DNA from: Sediminibacterium sp. | GTDB taxonomy: Bacteria; Bacteroidota; Bacteroidia; Chitinophagales; Chitinophagaceae | Length of the DNA: 64,000 nucleotides | Direction: 5' to 3' | NCBI RefSeq assembly: GCF_019264485.1 | Contig: NZ_JAHVAA010000014.1 | Span: forward strand, 434,001 to 498,000 | Shown here: positions 1 through 8,077 of the stretch, piece after piece | How the letters are laid out: the number at the start of each line of letters is the position of its first letter | Position numbering within the stretch: position 1 is the stretch's first letter | Program-made: the position numbers and the translations under genes | The notes under the pieces: model-generated | What the model was told of the DNA's origin: nothing | Database searches by the model: none | The model's input: the letters and a program-made list of their open reading frames with translations, nothing else

Positions 1-1
1 A

Positions 2-358
2 GCAGAAAAAATTCCTGCTATTGAAAAAATTGAAAAACTCCTTCGTTTTCATATCAACGAAATGATTCACCACTATGAAGAAGTTTATGTAAGCGACCGC
101 GAATGGAAACACCTCGCAGACCCTTATCTATCAAATTTTCAAAACCAGCGTCGTATTTACCGGAAGCGTTTTGCAGCCATTATAGAATCGGGCATACGCA
201 ACAATGAAGTGAAAAAAATTGATGCCCCTACTGCCGTACTTATCATATTACACGCCATCAGCGGTATTGAGAGCTGGCACAGATCAACACAAAAAATCAG
301 TGCATCGGAACTGGAAGAGAACATGGTGACGATTTTGGTAGGTGGATTAACTCAATAA
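2..358 (+). CDS. TetR/AcrR-family transcriptional regulator, C-terminal part (5' end outside window)
   Basis: The reading frame is open from the first complete codon and continues upstream of the window, so only about the last 118 residues are visible. They are the all-helical ligand-binding and dimerisation region; the DNA-binding helices are missing. The stop codon lies 12 bp before paaE, so the two are probably cotranscribed. A TetR gene beside paa genes commonly encodes the phenylacetyl-CoA-responsive repressor (PaaR type). The perfect inverted repeat before paaA at 2282-2295 is a good candidate target. The family assignment rests on the C-terminal pattern and the context, not on a visible helix-turn-helix. 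Confidence 0.7.
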   Translation, partial: AEKIPAIEKIEKLLRFHINEMIHHYEEVYVSDREWKHLADPYLSNFQNQRRIYRKRFAAIIESGIRNNEVKKIDAPTAVLIILHAISGIESWHRSTQKISASELEENMVTILVGGLTQ

Positions 359-370
359 GCGGATAGCAGC

Positions 371-1450
371 ATGTCGATACATTTTGAGCAACTCAGGGTT
401 AAAGAAGTACGTAAAGAAACCGATGATTGTGTTTCCATTGCTTTTGAAGTTCCTGCGTCCTTACAAGAACAGTTTCAGTTTATACAAGGTCAGCATCTCA
501 CGCTTCGTACCACCATTAATGGAGAAGAAATACGTCGCTCCTATTCAATTTGCAGCAGTCCACTGGATAATGAATTGCGTGTTGCAGTAAAAAAAGTGGC
601 TCAGGGTATTTTTTCCAGCTATGCCAATGATCATTTAAAAAAAGGTGACAGTCTGGATGTAATGCCCCCGATGGGTAAGTTCTATACTCCTTTGAAAGGG
701 GATCAGAAAAAAAATTATGTTGGTTTTGCTGCAGGCAGTGGTATCACACCTTTACTATCCATCATCAAAACCACATTAGTAACAGAACCAACCAGCAGCT
801 TCACACTGGTATATGGCAATCGTAACAGACCTTCCATTATTTTCAGGGAAGCATTGGAAGCGCTGAAGAATAAATACATGGGAAGATTCAGACTCATCCA
901 TATTTTATCGCGGGAACAAACAGATACAATATTGAATGCAGGCAGAATTGATGCTTCTAAATGTTATACATTATTTGAAAAAACAATTGATGTTTCGCAG
1001 ACTGATGAATTCTTTTTATGCGGCCCGGAAGAAATGATTTTTGCTGTAAAAAATGTATTGGAAGAAAAGGGAGTAGACAAAAAGAAAATTCATTTTGAAT
1101 TGTTTACCATACCCGGACAGGAGCAAAGAAATAAAACAGTTCAAACTATTCATACCGATAATGAACCCAAAAGCAGGATCACGGTAAAGCTTGATGGCAT
1201 TAGTTTTGATTTTGATCTTGCAAAAAACGGTACTGCCATTCTGGATGCAGCTTTGAAACAGGGAGCCGATCTACCGTATGCCTGCAAAGGTGGTGTTTGC
1301 TGTACCTGCCGCGCCAAACTGGTAGAAGGAGAAGTAGAGATGGATGTAAACTACGGTCTTGAACCAGAAGAAATTGAACAGGGTTTTATTCTCACCTGTC
1401 AATCACATCCACGATCAGAAAAAGTAGTAGTAGATTTTGATGTAAAATAA
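371..1450 (+). CDS. paaE: Phenylacetyl-CoA epoxidase reductase subunit PaaE
   Basis: PaaE passes electrons from NAD(P)H through FAD and a 2Fe-2S cluster to the PaaA diiron centre for ring epoxidation of phenylacetyl-CoA. The 359-residue length is normal. An FAD-binding barrel near residues 1-105 has the RRSYSICSSP motif, an NAD-binding domain follows with AAGSGITP near residue 120, and a C-terminal plant-type ferredoxin domain (about 265-359) has the CKGGVCCTC cluster plus a later LTC cysteine. The gene follows the TetR fragment closely. Unusually it lies ahead of paaABCD and is separated from them by an inverted hydrolase gene, whereas many clusters have paaE after paaD. Confidence 0.93.
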   Translation: MSIHFEQLRVKEVRKETDDCVSIAFEVPASLQEQFQFIQGQHLTLRTTINGEEIRRSYSICSSPLDNELRVAVKKVAQGIFSSYANDHLKKGDSLDVMPPMGKFYTPLKGDQKKNYVGFAAGSGITPLLSIIKTTLVTEPTSSFTLVYGNRNRPSIIFREALEALKNKYMGRFRLIHILSREQTDTILNAGRIDASKCYTLFEKTIDVSQTDEFFLCGPEEMIFAVKNVLEEKGVDKKKIHFELFTIPGQEQRNKTVQTIHTDNEPKSRITVKLDGISFDFDLAKNGTAILDAALKQGADLPYACKGGVCCTCRAKLVEGEVEMDVNYGLEPEEIEQGFILTCQSHPRSEKVVVDFDVK

Positions 1451-1460
1451 TGGTTGCTGA

Positions 1461-1513
1461 TTTTTTTAGCCAGGGATTTCATTAAATAATCTGTGAATCT
1501 GTGGCTAAAAAAA
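1461..1513. repeat. Degenerate hairpin repeat of the AGCCA/TGGCT type
   Basis: The outer arms TTTTTTTAGCCA (1461-1472) and TGGCTAAAAAAA (1502-1513) pair perfectly. The right side carries the word AATCTGTGAATCTGTGG, which is also found in the perfect element at 21634-21689, while the inner left arm has decayed. It sits between the convergent paaE and SGNH hydrolase genes and could act as a two-way terminator. Confidence 0.75.
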
Positions 1514-1521
1514 TTACATCC

Positions 1522-2184
1522 TTATTTCTTTAACACTGGTTCGATAATCTTCTGCCAGATAGCATACCCCTTTGCATTCATATGCAGATTGTCTTTACCA
1601 AAGAGTTCGGGGTTTACAGAACCATCAGGTAACAACATGGCATTGTGTACGTTTACATAAACAGCCCTTCGATCGCGACGCAAATATTTTTGAATCAATC
1701 GATTTGCCTTTATAAAGTCTGCTTCCATTTTCCAGCGGCTCGGACTTGGTTTGATCGACACAAATACAACTGGTACTTTCCCCAGTTTATTCCTGATAAT
1801 GGACATCAATGTTTTAAAACGACTCAATACAGTATCAGGAGTAACCTTTCCCCATGCATCTGCAATATCATTTTCCCCACAATAAATAATGACCTGTTTG
1901 GGTTTGTACGGAATAATAATTTCATCTGCATATCGTATCAGATCAGTTAAGGACGAACCACCAAAACCACGATTGATGATTGGATAACCCGGAAAATACT
2001 CCCTGATGTCTTTCCAGAAAGTAAAAGACGAACTTCCAACAAATAATAGTTGTTTTTGAGCCGGAAAAACTGCACTGTCGGCCTTTAGAAAAGCATCAAT
2101 CTCTTTCCTGAAGGGTGTGGTCGTTTGCGCAAACGATACACTTATGATTAAAATCAATAGAAATGATAAGCATCCCTTTTTCAT
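1522..2184 (-). CDS. Secreted SGNH/GDSL-type hydrolase
   Basis: This 220-residue protein starts with a signal peptide ending near FAQT, so it is probably exported. The SGNH blocks are recognisable: the nucleophile serine in VGSSSF near residue 50, the block II glycine in GFGGSS, the block III asparagine in GENDIAD, and the block V Asp and His in DNLHMN near residue 200. Such proteins are usually esterases or acetylxylan-type deacetylases, and the substrate cannot be read from sequence. The gene runs against the paa genes on both sides and has no obvious role in phenylacetate breakdown, so it looks like an insertion or rearrangement in that cluster. Confidence 0.85.
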   Translation of the reverse strand: MKKGCLSFLLILIISVSFAQTTTPFRKEIDAFLKADSAVFPAQKQLLFVGSSSFTFWKDIREYFPGYPIINRGFGGSSLTDLIRYADEIIIPYKPKQVIIYCGENDIADAWGKVTPDTVLSRFKTLMSIIRNKLGKVPVVFVSIKPSPSRWKMEADFIKANRLIQKYLRRDRRAVYVNVHNAMLLPDGSVNPELFGKDNLHMNAKGYAIWQKIIEPVLKK

Positions 2185-2281
2185 GCCTGAAAGATAAAGC
2201 CCTGTTAATCAGAATAAACAATAGCATGCAAAAATCATCCACAAAAACTAACGAAAGATCAAAAAAAATATAATTCGGATA

Positions 2282-2295
2282 CTAACATTTGTTAG
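2282..2295. promoter_or_regulatory. Candidate TetR-family operator before paaA
   Basis: The perfect inverted repeat CTAACA-TT-TGTTAG lies 38 bp before the chosen paaA start. Its TTTG at 2288-2291 could serve as the -33 box of a Bacteroidota promoter, so a repressor bound here would block transcription. The regulator whose end is visible at 2-358 is the natural candidate. Confidence 0.65.
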
Positions 2296-2333
2296 CACGA
2301 ATGATTTCTTTTTGTATTTTTACGCTTCAATTA

Positions 2334-3284
2334 ATGGGTATGGAAAAAGATATGGAGCAAATGTTTCAGGAGAAGATCGACAAAGAGATCCGTATTGAAC
2401 CGAAAGACTGGATGCCGGAAAAATACAGACAGACTTTAATCAGGCAGATTAGTCAGCATGCGCACAGTGAAATTGTTGGTATGCTTCCGGAAGGTAACTG
2501 GATTACCCGTGCACCAAACCTCAGAAGAAAAGCTATCCTGCTGGCCAAAGTACAGGATGAAGCGGGTCATGGTCTATACCTTTATTCAGCAGCAGAAACA
2601 TTGGGTATCAGCCGCGATGAAATGTATGAACAACTGCATAGCGGTAAAGCAAAATATTCATCCATCTTCAATTACCCAACTTTAAGCTGGGCCGATATGG
2701 GAGCCATTGGCTGGCTGGTTGATGGTGCCGCCATCATGAACCAGGTGCCTTTATGCAGAACCAGTTATGGTCCTTATGCACGTGCCATGGTACGTGTTTG
2801 TAAAGAAGAGAGTTTCCACCAACGACAGGGTTTTGAGATATTACTTACCCTCAGTCGTGGCACAGAAGCACAACGCCGTATGGCACGGGACTCCATCAAT
2901 CGCTGGTGGTGGCCCAGTATCATGATGTTCGGACCTAAAGATGATGAAAGTCCAAACACCATTCAAAGTATGAAATGGAAGATCAAAAGATTTACCAATG
3001 ATGAATTGCGACAGAAATTTGTAGACATCTGTGCAGAGCAGATTAAAATACTCAACCTCACCATTCCCGATCCTGATTTAAAATGGAACGAAGAAAAAGG
3101 TCATTATGATTTTGGTACCATTAACTGGGATGAATTTTGGCAGGTAATTGCCGGTAACGGCCCCTGCAATAAAGAACGCCTCGATGCCCGCAAGAAAGCC
3201 TGGGAAGAAGGCGCCTGGGTGAGAGAAGCAGCAACTGCCCATGCACAAAAGCGTGCGCAGCGTTTAGCAGAGAAGAGGGCGTGA
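2334..3284 (+). CDS. paaA: Phenylacetyl-CoA epoxidase catalytic subunit PaaA
   Basis: PaaA is the diiron oxygenase subunit that makes ring-1,2-epoxyphenylacetyl-CoA in complex with PaaBCE. The diiron-ligand motifs are visible: QDEAGH in the first helix pair and EESFH in the second. I start at the ATG at 2334 (MGMEKDMEQ); a nearby ATG at 2340 is possible. A longer frame back to a TTG at 2289 would begin inside the operator and promoter, so I rejected it. The protein is 316 residues, typical for the family. The final TGA falls in a repeat-like word (GTGAGAGAAGTGAAACGTGAA) that fills the following spacer. Confidence 0.95.
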   Translation: MGMEKDMEQMFQEKIDKEIRIEPKDWMPEKYRQTLIRQISQHAHSEIVGMLPEGNWITRAPNLRRKAILLAKVQDEAGHGLYLYSAAETLGISRDEMYEQLHSGKAKYSSIFNYPTLSWADMGAIGWLVDGAAIMNQVPLCRTSYGPYARAMVRVCKEESFHQRQGFEILLTLSRGTEAQRRMARDSINRWWWPSIMMFGPKDDESPNTIQSMKWKIKRFTNDELRQKFVDICAEQIKILNLTIPDPDLKWNEEKGHYDFGTINWDEFWQVIAGNGPCNKERLDARKKAWEEGAWVREAATAHAQKRAQRLAEKRA

Positions 3285-3485
3285 GAGAAGTGAAACGTGA
3301 ATGTTAAATAGTGAATTAGCATAACTCCCTTTCTGCTTAACAAAGAGGGGTGAGTTGAGCATGAGAAATAAATAGCAAGTAATTCGCAACGAAGAGCTTC
3401 ATAATTAAAATAAAACCAGCAGCTATAAGCTAAAAGCAGCAGCCAAAAAAACTCGCAGCTCAACGCTCACAGCTCACAGCTAAAA
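3285..3485. repeat. Word-like repeat spacer between paaA and paaB
   Basis: This 200-bp spacer has no credible gene. It holds two kinds of simple words also seen elsewhere in the window. The first is GTGAA/TAGTGAA text at 3289-3318. The second is AGCTCACAGC text near paaB, including CTCAACGCTCACAGCTCA around 3458-3475. The spacing is odd for an operon whose other gaps are about 20 bp or less, and suggests the paaA-paaB junction was enlarged by insertion of repeats. Confidence 0.55.
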
Positions 3486-3854
3486 ATGAAACAGTACATT
3501 AACAAATACTATTACGGCGATTATGGAGAAGGAAAAAACGGCGCAGCTGATATTTCCACTTCAGGAAAATCGCAGCAGGAGTGGCCTTTATGGGAAATAT
3601 TTATCCGCAGCAAACAGGGCCTCGATCATAAACATGTAGGGAGCCTTCATGCTACCGATGCTCAGATGGCCATAGAAAATGCCCGCGATGTGTATACCAG
3701 GAGAATGGAGGGCATCAGTATCTGGGTAGTAGAAAGTAAATACATACATGCCAGCAATCCCGATGATGCCGAAGCATTGTATGATCCGGCTAATGACAAA
3801 GCCTATCGTCACCCTACATTTTACGATTTGCCAGACGAGTTAACACATATTTAA
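3486..3854 (+). CDS. paaB: Phenylacetyl-CoA epoxidase subunit PaaB
   Basis: PaaB is the small structural subunit that bridges PaaA-PaaC heterodimers. The core begins at WPLWEIFIRSKQGLDHKHVG (about residue 37) and runs through the NARDVYTRR and IWVVES motifs to a tail with DKAYRHPTFY. At 122 residues it carries about 35 extra N-terminal residues (rich in Tyr, Gly and Asp) compared with the usual roughly 95-residue form. The start is the first in-frame ATG after the repeat spacer. The extension could be genuine or could mean that translation begins later, but I see no better ATG near the core. Confidence 0.93.
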   Translation: MKQYINKYYYGDYGEGKNGAADISTSGKSQQEWPLWEIFIRSKQGLDHKHVGSLHATDAQMAIENARDVYTRRMEGISIWVVESKYIHASNPDDAEALYDPANDKAYRHPTFYDLPDELTHI

Positions 3855-3874
3855 AAGGGGCCATCAACATCCAC

Positions 3875-4627
3875 ATGAACACATCTTTGATTAATTATAC
3901 TTTACACCTGGCAGATAATGCACTGATTCTGGGTCATCGAAACAGCGAATGGTGTGGTCATGGACCTGCACTTGAGCAGGATATAGCCATTTCAAATATT
4001 GCGCTGGATGGTATAGGACAGGCAAGAAACCTGTATCAATACGCTGCTGTATTAAGTAATAATGGAGCCACAGAAGATTCTCTGGCTTACCTGCGTGATG
4101 TAATCGATTTTAAAAATCTACTCATCACCGAATTACCCAATGGCGACTGGGCACAAACTACTTTACGTCAGTTTTTATTCAGTGCCTATCAATTTTATTT
4201 TTACCAGCAACTTGAAAAATCAGCCGATCAGCAACTGGCAGCTATTGCAACTAAATCATTAAAAGAAGTAACCTACCACCTGCGCTGGAGTAGCGAATGG
4301 GTGATACGTTTGGGTGATGGTACAGCAGAGAGCCATGATAAAATGGTAAAAGCGATTGCAGAAATATGGAACTATACAGGAGAATTATTTTTACCGGCTT
4401 CTTATGAAAAAGAATTGGCTGCAAGTGGTATAGCAGTTGATCTTGCAGTTATACAACCATTGTGGGAGCAAAAAGTATCGGCTGTTTTTGCAGAAGCTAC
4501 CATTGCCATACCAGAGAAAAGTTTTGCGCAAAAGGGAGGAAAAGAAGGCATACATACAGAACATCTTGGATATATATTGGCAGAAATGCAGTTCCTGCAA
4601 AGAGCTTATCCCGGAGCCGAATGGTAA
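3875..4627 (+). CDS. paaC: Phenylacetyl-CoA epoxidase subunit PaaC
   Basis: PaaC is the ferritin-like structural partner of PaaA. The 250 residues match the family length, and the N-terminal helices show the typical text WCGHGPALEQDIAISNIALD followed by GQARNLYQYA. The central HLRWSSEWVIRLGDGT segment (about residues 130-150) is also characteristic. It starts 20 bp after paaB and is followed 3 bp later by paaD, as expected for a translationally coupled subunit set. Confidence 0.94.
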   Translation: MNTSLINYTLHLADNALILGHRNSEWCGHGPALEQDIAISNIALDGIGQARNLYQYAAVLSNNGATEDSLAYLRDVIDFKNLLITELPNGDWAQTTLRQFLFSAYQFYFYQQLEKSADQQLAAIATKSLKEVTYHLRWSSEWVIRLGDGTAESHDKMVKAIAEIWNYTGELFLPASYEKELAASGIAVDLAVIQPLWEQKVSAVFAEATIAIPEKSFAQKGGKEGIHTEHLGYILAEMQFLQRAYPGAEW

Positions 4628-4630
4628 CCA

Positions 4631-5158
4631 ATGACAGTTTTATCTAATCATACCACCGAAACAGAAAAAAAAATCTGGTTACTGCTCGAAACTGTAACCG
4701 ATCCTGAAGTACCCGTATTATCTGTTCTTGATCTTGGCATCATCCGCAATGTAAGTGTTGAGCCTTCGGGAGAAAATAACGTCAAACCTGTCATTACCAT
4801 TACACCCACTTATAGCGGCTGTCCGGCTATGGATGTAATTAGTATCAATATCAGGATGGTTTTATTACAGGCAGGTTTTAAAGACATTGAAATAAAACAG
4901 GTATTATCGCCTGCCTGGACGACTGAGTGGATGAGTACCGAAGGAAAAAATAAATTGAAAGCCTATGGTATTGCTCCACCACAATACAAACAGGCAGTTT
5001 GTACACCCGATGCCTTTCAGGAAGAAGAAGCCATACAATGTCCGCAATGCAATTCATGGCACACAACATTAATTTCTCAGTTTGGCAGCACAGCCTGTAA
5101 AGCATTATACAGGTGTGAAGATTGCAAAGAGCCTTTTGATTATTTTAAATGTCATTAA
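4631..5158 (+). CDS. paaD: Phenylacetate pathway Fe-S assembly-type protein PaaD
   Basis: PaaD has an N-terminal MIP18/DUF59 domain (about residues 10-100) with DPEVPVLSVLDLGI and a conserved SGCPA motif, followed by a cysteine-rich tail with CPQCN near residue 137 and CEDCK near residue 165. Known PaaD proteins are needed for active epoxidase, probably for maturation of the iron centres, rather than being catalytic. It follows paaC by 3 bp. Its stop overlaps the end of the inverted gene at 5155 by 4 bp, so the two transcripts collide tail to tail with no room for a separate terminator. Confidence 0.93.
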   Translation: MTVLSNHTTETEKKIWLLLETVTDPEVPVLSVLDLGIIRNVSVEPSGENNVKPVITITPTYSGCPAMDVISINIRMVLLQAGFKDIEIKQVLSPAWTTEWMSTEGKNKLKAYGIAPPQYKQAVCTPDAFQEEEAIQCPQCNSWHTTLISQFGSTACKALYRCEDCKEPFDYFKCH

Positions 5159-6162
5159 AGTAATTTCTTTAACAGAGCGGGCGCATTAAACCGTTTCCCG
5201 ATATACAGTTCAAGTCCATAAAAAAATCTTCGTGTTCTGCTGTCCACAGTACCAGAACCGTATTGATAGGTATATGCATCAAGTCCCGTATACCAGCGGT
5301 CTCTTGTATAGGATAAACCGCTCTGAACCCAATAACCAGTTGATAACCTTGTTTCTTTATTCTGTAGTTGATTCAGTGACTGATCGTACGTATCTGTTCT
5401 GAAAAAATTAACTCCAATTACCGGACCTGCAGTTGCTGCTACCGACCAGTCTTTTGCCCAAACCAAACTAGCCCCTAACGGAAGCTTCAGGTTCACATCA
5501 AAGTTGTAATCTTCAGAATGTTGCCCGGCTAAAGGCTGAATGGCAGGGTCATAAAAATGCGTATAACTGAAAGATAGTGCAGGTAAAAAACTCCAGGCAT
5601 GTTTTATTTGTTTGGACTTTCCTGAGATCATACCTACATCTGAAAATTTTTTATTGACATTGTATGCAAATTCAATACTGGTCATTTTAGTAGCAAGATT
5701 AGGTAACTGCAGGTATGGGTCACCCGGTTTCCATGATGCAAGGATATCTCTGGTATTTTTTACATAATAACCGATAGATTTCTGGTGACTGACAGCTATA
5801 TCAATATTCTTTACTGCCATAAATACATCGAAAGAAGAGCGTGTATTCTTTCCAGTCAGCATTGAACGATCAGGGTTGAGATAAGAAGGTGTAAAAGAAT
5901 ACCTGAAATTGATCCATTTATACTGAAACAATAAAAACTGCTGGAGTGTTTCACGGGGACTTAGTTCGAAACGAAGATTGTTCTTTGGATAAGCCACAAT
6001 AAATTCTGCATTATTGGTTTGAAGACCGGTTGAAATATTCAACAAATGACGGTAACTGGTAACATATATACTATCAGGCTGTTGATGTTTTATATCTGTC
6101 TGAGCAAATACATACACAAACTGACACCAAAAACAGGCACACAGAAACAAACGGTAATACAT
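5155..6162 (-). CDS. Secreted, probably outer-membrane beta-barrel protein (DUF4421-like)
   Basis: The protein has 335 residues with a signal peptide ending near VFAQ. The rest alternates aromatic and polar residues in strand-like stretches, with many Tyr, Phe and Trp, and ends with a hydrophobic segment before basic residues. This is what an outer-membrane barrel looks like. The pattern resembles the Bacteroidota family DUF4421, but I cannot confirm that without a profile search. No enzymatic motif is visible. It lies between paaD and paaG on the opposite strand; an envelope role in aromatic uptake is conceivable but is only inferred from position. Confidence 0.6.
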   Translation of the reverse strand: MYYRLFLCACFWCQFVYVFAQTDIKHQQPDSIYVTSYRHLLNISTGLQTNNAEFIVAYPKNNLRFELSPRETLQQFLLFQYKWINFRYSFTPSYLNPDRSMLTGKNTRSSFDVFMAVKNIDIAVSHQKSIGYYVKNTRDILASWKPGDPYLQLPNLATKMTSIEFAYNVNKKFSDVGMISGKSKQIKHAWSFLPALSFSYTHFYDPAIQPLAGQHSEDYNFDVNLKLPLGASLVWAKDWSVAATAGPVIGVNFFRTDTYDQSLNQLQNKETRLSTGYWVQSGLSYTRDRWYTGLDAYTYQYGSGTVDSRTRRFFYGLELYIGKRFNAPALLKKLL

Positions 6163-6222
6163 GTAGTAAATTAAATGAAAAAAGCTGAAATAGCTGTAGC
6201 TTAGCCTTACAAAAAACGATTG

Positions 6223-6999
6223 ATGTCATCCATTGAATTCCATATTGAAAACGGTATTGCATTTGTTACGTTAAACCGCCCTGACAAACTCAATTCCTTC
6301 AACAGGGAAATGGCACTATTGCTGCAATCAAAACTCGATGAATGTGCTTCTCTTCATGAAGTGCGGGCCGTTTATCTTACCGGTGCAGGTAAAGGTTTTT
6401 GTGCCGGTCAGGATCTGGCAGAAGTAGTTGATCCGAATGGCCCAGGCATGCAACGCATTTTAAGTGAACATTATAATCCCATTATCACCCGACTACGCAA
6501 TATGCCCAAACCTGTTATTGCAGCAGTGAATGGTGTAGCAGCAGGTGCCGGCGCCAATATTGCTTTAGCCTGCGATATTGTTGTAGCCGCAAAATCAGCT
6601 TCCTTTATACAGGCATTTTCAAAAATAGGATTGATACCAGACAGTGGTGGTACTTATACTTTACCCCGACTCATCGGCTGGCAAAAAGCAAGTGCACTCA
6701 TGATGCTCGGCGATAAAATAAATGCAGAAGAAGCAGAAAGACTCGGTATGATTTATAAATATTTCGAAGACGATCAATTCATGGAGTCTTCCAAAAAAAT
6801 TGCATCAACCATTGCAGCGATGCCCACTAAAGCATTGGCCTATATTAAACATGCACTCAATCATTCTGCCAGCAACGATCTTGAAACGCAATTATCGCTG
6901 GAAGATGATTACCAGCAAAAAGCAGCAGCAACGGCTGATTTTAAAGAAGGTGTACAGGCATTTCTGGAAAAAAGAAACCCCATATTTAAAGGGATTTAA
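6223..6999 (+). CDS. paaG: PaaG-type 1,2-epoxyphenylacetyl-CoA isomerase (enoyl-CoA hydratase family)
   Basis: PaaG converts the ring epoxide of phenylacetyl-CoA to an oxepin. The crotonase fold is clear: the oxyanion-hole segment GKGFCAGQDL near residue 65, VNGVAAGAGAN near residue 110, and IPDSGGTYTLPRL near residue 140, whose Asp is the residue associated with PaaG rather than ordinary hydratases. The C-terminal EDDYQQKAA...DFKEGVQAFLEKR is also PaaG-like. The start is the ATG at 6223; the frame extends three bases to a TTG. It is followed 9 bp later by paaI, so the paa genes resume as an operon after the inverted gene. Confidence 0.88.
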   Translation: MSSIEFHIENGIAFVTLNRPDKLNSFNREMALLLQSKLDECASLHEVRAVYLTGAGKGFCAGQDLAEVVDPNGPGMQRILSEHYNPIITRLRNMPKPVIAAVNGVAAGAGANIALACDIVVAAKSASFIQAFSKIGLIPDSGGTYTLPRLIGWQKASALMMLGDKINAEEAERLGMIYKYFEDDQFMESSKKIASTIAAMPTKALAYIKHALNHSASNDLETQLSLEDDYQQKAAATADFKEGVQAFLEKRNPIFKGI

Positions 7000-7008
7000 A
7001 ACAATAAC

Positions 7009-7422
7009 ATGAGCAATCCGTTCAGACAAGTAGTGGATCATATGATGGTGCATGACCAGTTTTCGCAATGGCTGGGTATTGAGGTATTGGATATACAGGA
7101 GGGATACAGCCGCATTTCGATGACCGTTCGTGCAGAAATGATCAACGGTTTTGGTATTGTACATGGGGGTATTGCTTTTTCACTGGCAGACAGTGCTTTT
7201 GCTTTTGCCTGTAATAATCGCAACAACCTTTCTGTTGCACTCGACACTTCCATCAACTTTACAAAAGCAGTAAATGTTGGCGATCTCCTAACAGCTGAAG
7301 CAAAAGAAATTCATAACGGAAGAAGTACGGGGCTTTACCATATTACCATCAGCAATCAGAAAAATGAACAGGTGGCACATTTTAAAGGCACCTGCTTCAG
7401 AACCGGTAAACCATTGATATGA
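7009..7422 (+). CDS. paaI: Phenylacetate-pathway hotdog thioesterase PaaI
   Basis: A 137-residue single-domain hotdog protein with the PaaI signature NGFGIVHGGIAFSLADSAFA near residues 46-65, where the Asn, His-Gly-Gly and Asp belong to the active site. PaaI releases CoA from hydroxylated or dead-end phenylacetyl-CoA intermediates and so protects the CoA pool. The gene lies 9 bp after paaG and its stop overlaps the start of the next gene in an ATGA, indicating coupled translation. Confidence 0.92.
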   Translation: MSNPFRQVVDHMMVHDQFSQWLGIEVLDIQEGYSRISMTVRAEMINGFGIVHGGIAFSLADSAFAFACNNRNNLSVALDTSINFTKAVNVGDLLTAEAKEIHNGRSTGLYHITISNQKNEQVAHFKGTCFRTGKPLI

Positions 7423-8027
7423 TCTGTCAGTTCAAAGAACATATTCCCGTCATCCATGAAACCGCATTCATTCATCCGCAGGCTGTAGTTACGGGTAATG
7501 TAATCATTGGTAAAAATGTATATGTGGGTCCGGGCGCTGCCATTCGTGGCGACTGGGGACAAATCATTATTGAAGATGGATGCAATGTGCAGGAAAATTG
7601 TACCATTCATATGTTTCCGGGTGTTACTGTTTACTTAAAAGAAGCTGCACATATTGGTCATGGCGCCATTATTCATGGTGCCACCATTGGCAGAAACTGT
7701 CTTGTGGGTATGAACAGTGTCATTATGGATAATGTAGTGCTGGGCGATGAATGTATTGTTGGTGCCCTGAGTATGATTAAAGCCGACGAGCAGTTTGAAG
7801 CCAGGAGTTTGATTGTAGGCAATCCGGCCAAAAAAATAAAAGAAGTAAGTGATGAGATGATTGCCTGGAAAACAAAAGGAACAGCCCTTTACCAGCAATT
7901 ACCTGCTGAAATGCATGAATACTGGAAAATTTGTGAGCCATTGAGAGCAGTTCCAGAGCCTCTGTCATCAGCAGGAGAAAACAACCAGCCTTTTTACAAA
8001 ACATGGAATGAAGAGCGTAAATCCTGA
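7419..8027 (+). CDS. paaY: PaaY-type gamma-carbonic-anhydrase-fold protein
   Basis: A 202-residue left-handed beta-helix protein made of hexapeptide repeats (about residues 20-140, for example VVTGNVIIGKNVYVGPGA), with a PaaY-like GDWGQIIIEDGCNVQENC segment. Histidines at AHIGHGAIIHG are placed as metal ligands. PaaY acts as a thioesterase on ring-hydroxylated CoA esters in characterised systems. It overlaps paaI by 4 bp and is the last paa gene in the run. After its stop a -7-like box begins the obgE unit. Confidence 0.88.
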   Translation: MICQFKEHIPVIHETAFIHPQAVVTGNVIIGKNVYVGPGAAIRGDWGQIIIEDGCNVQENCTIHMFPGVTVYLKEAAHIGHGAIIHGATIGRNCLVGMNSVIMDNVVLGDECIVGALSMIKADEQFEARSLIVGNPAKKIKEVSDEMIAWKTKGTALYQQLPAEMHEYWKICEPLRAVPEPLSSAGENNQPFYKTWNEERKS

Positions 8028-8043
8028 TACCACCTACATTTCG

Positions 8044-8051
8044 TACCTTTG
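8044..8051 (+). promoter_or_regulatory. Candidate -7 promoter box for obgE
   Basis: TACCTTTG fits the Bacteroidota TAnnTTTG consensus exactly and lies 26 bp before the GTG start of obgE. I see no clear -33 TTTG at the expected distance, so the promoter call rests on the -7 box alone. Confidence 0.5.
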
Positions 8052-8077
8052 CATTTCCACCAAAGTTTGATTGAATA

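Noticed and set aside
1645..1950. Plus-strand ORF opposite the SGNH hydrolase
   Set aside because: It is a shadow of a clear minus-strand gene and has no family character.
2289..2333. N-terminal extension of PaaA from a TTG
   Set aside because: The extension starts inside the operator and reads through the promoter; the encoded residues are hydrophobic and unlike PaaA.
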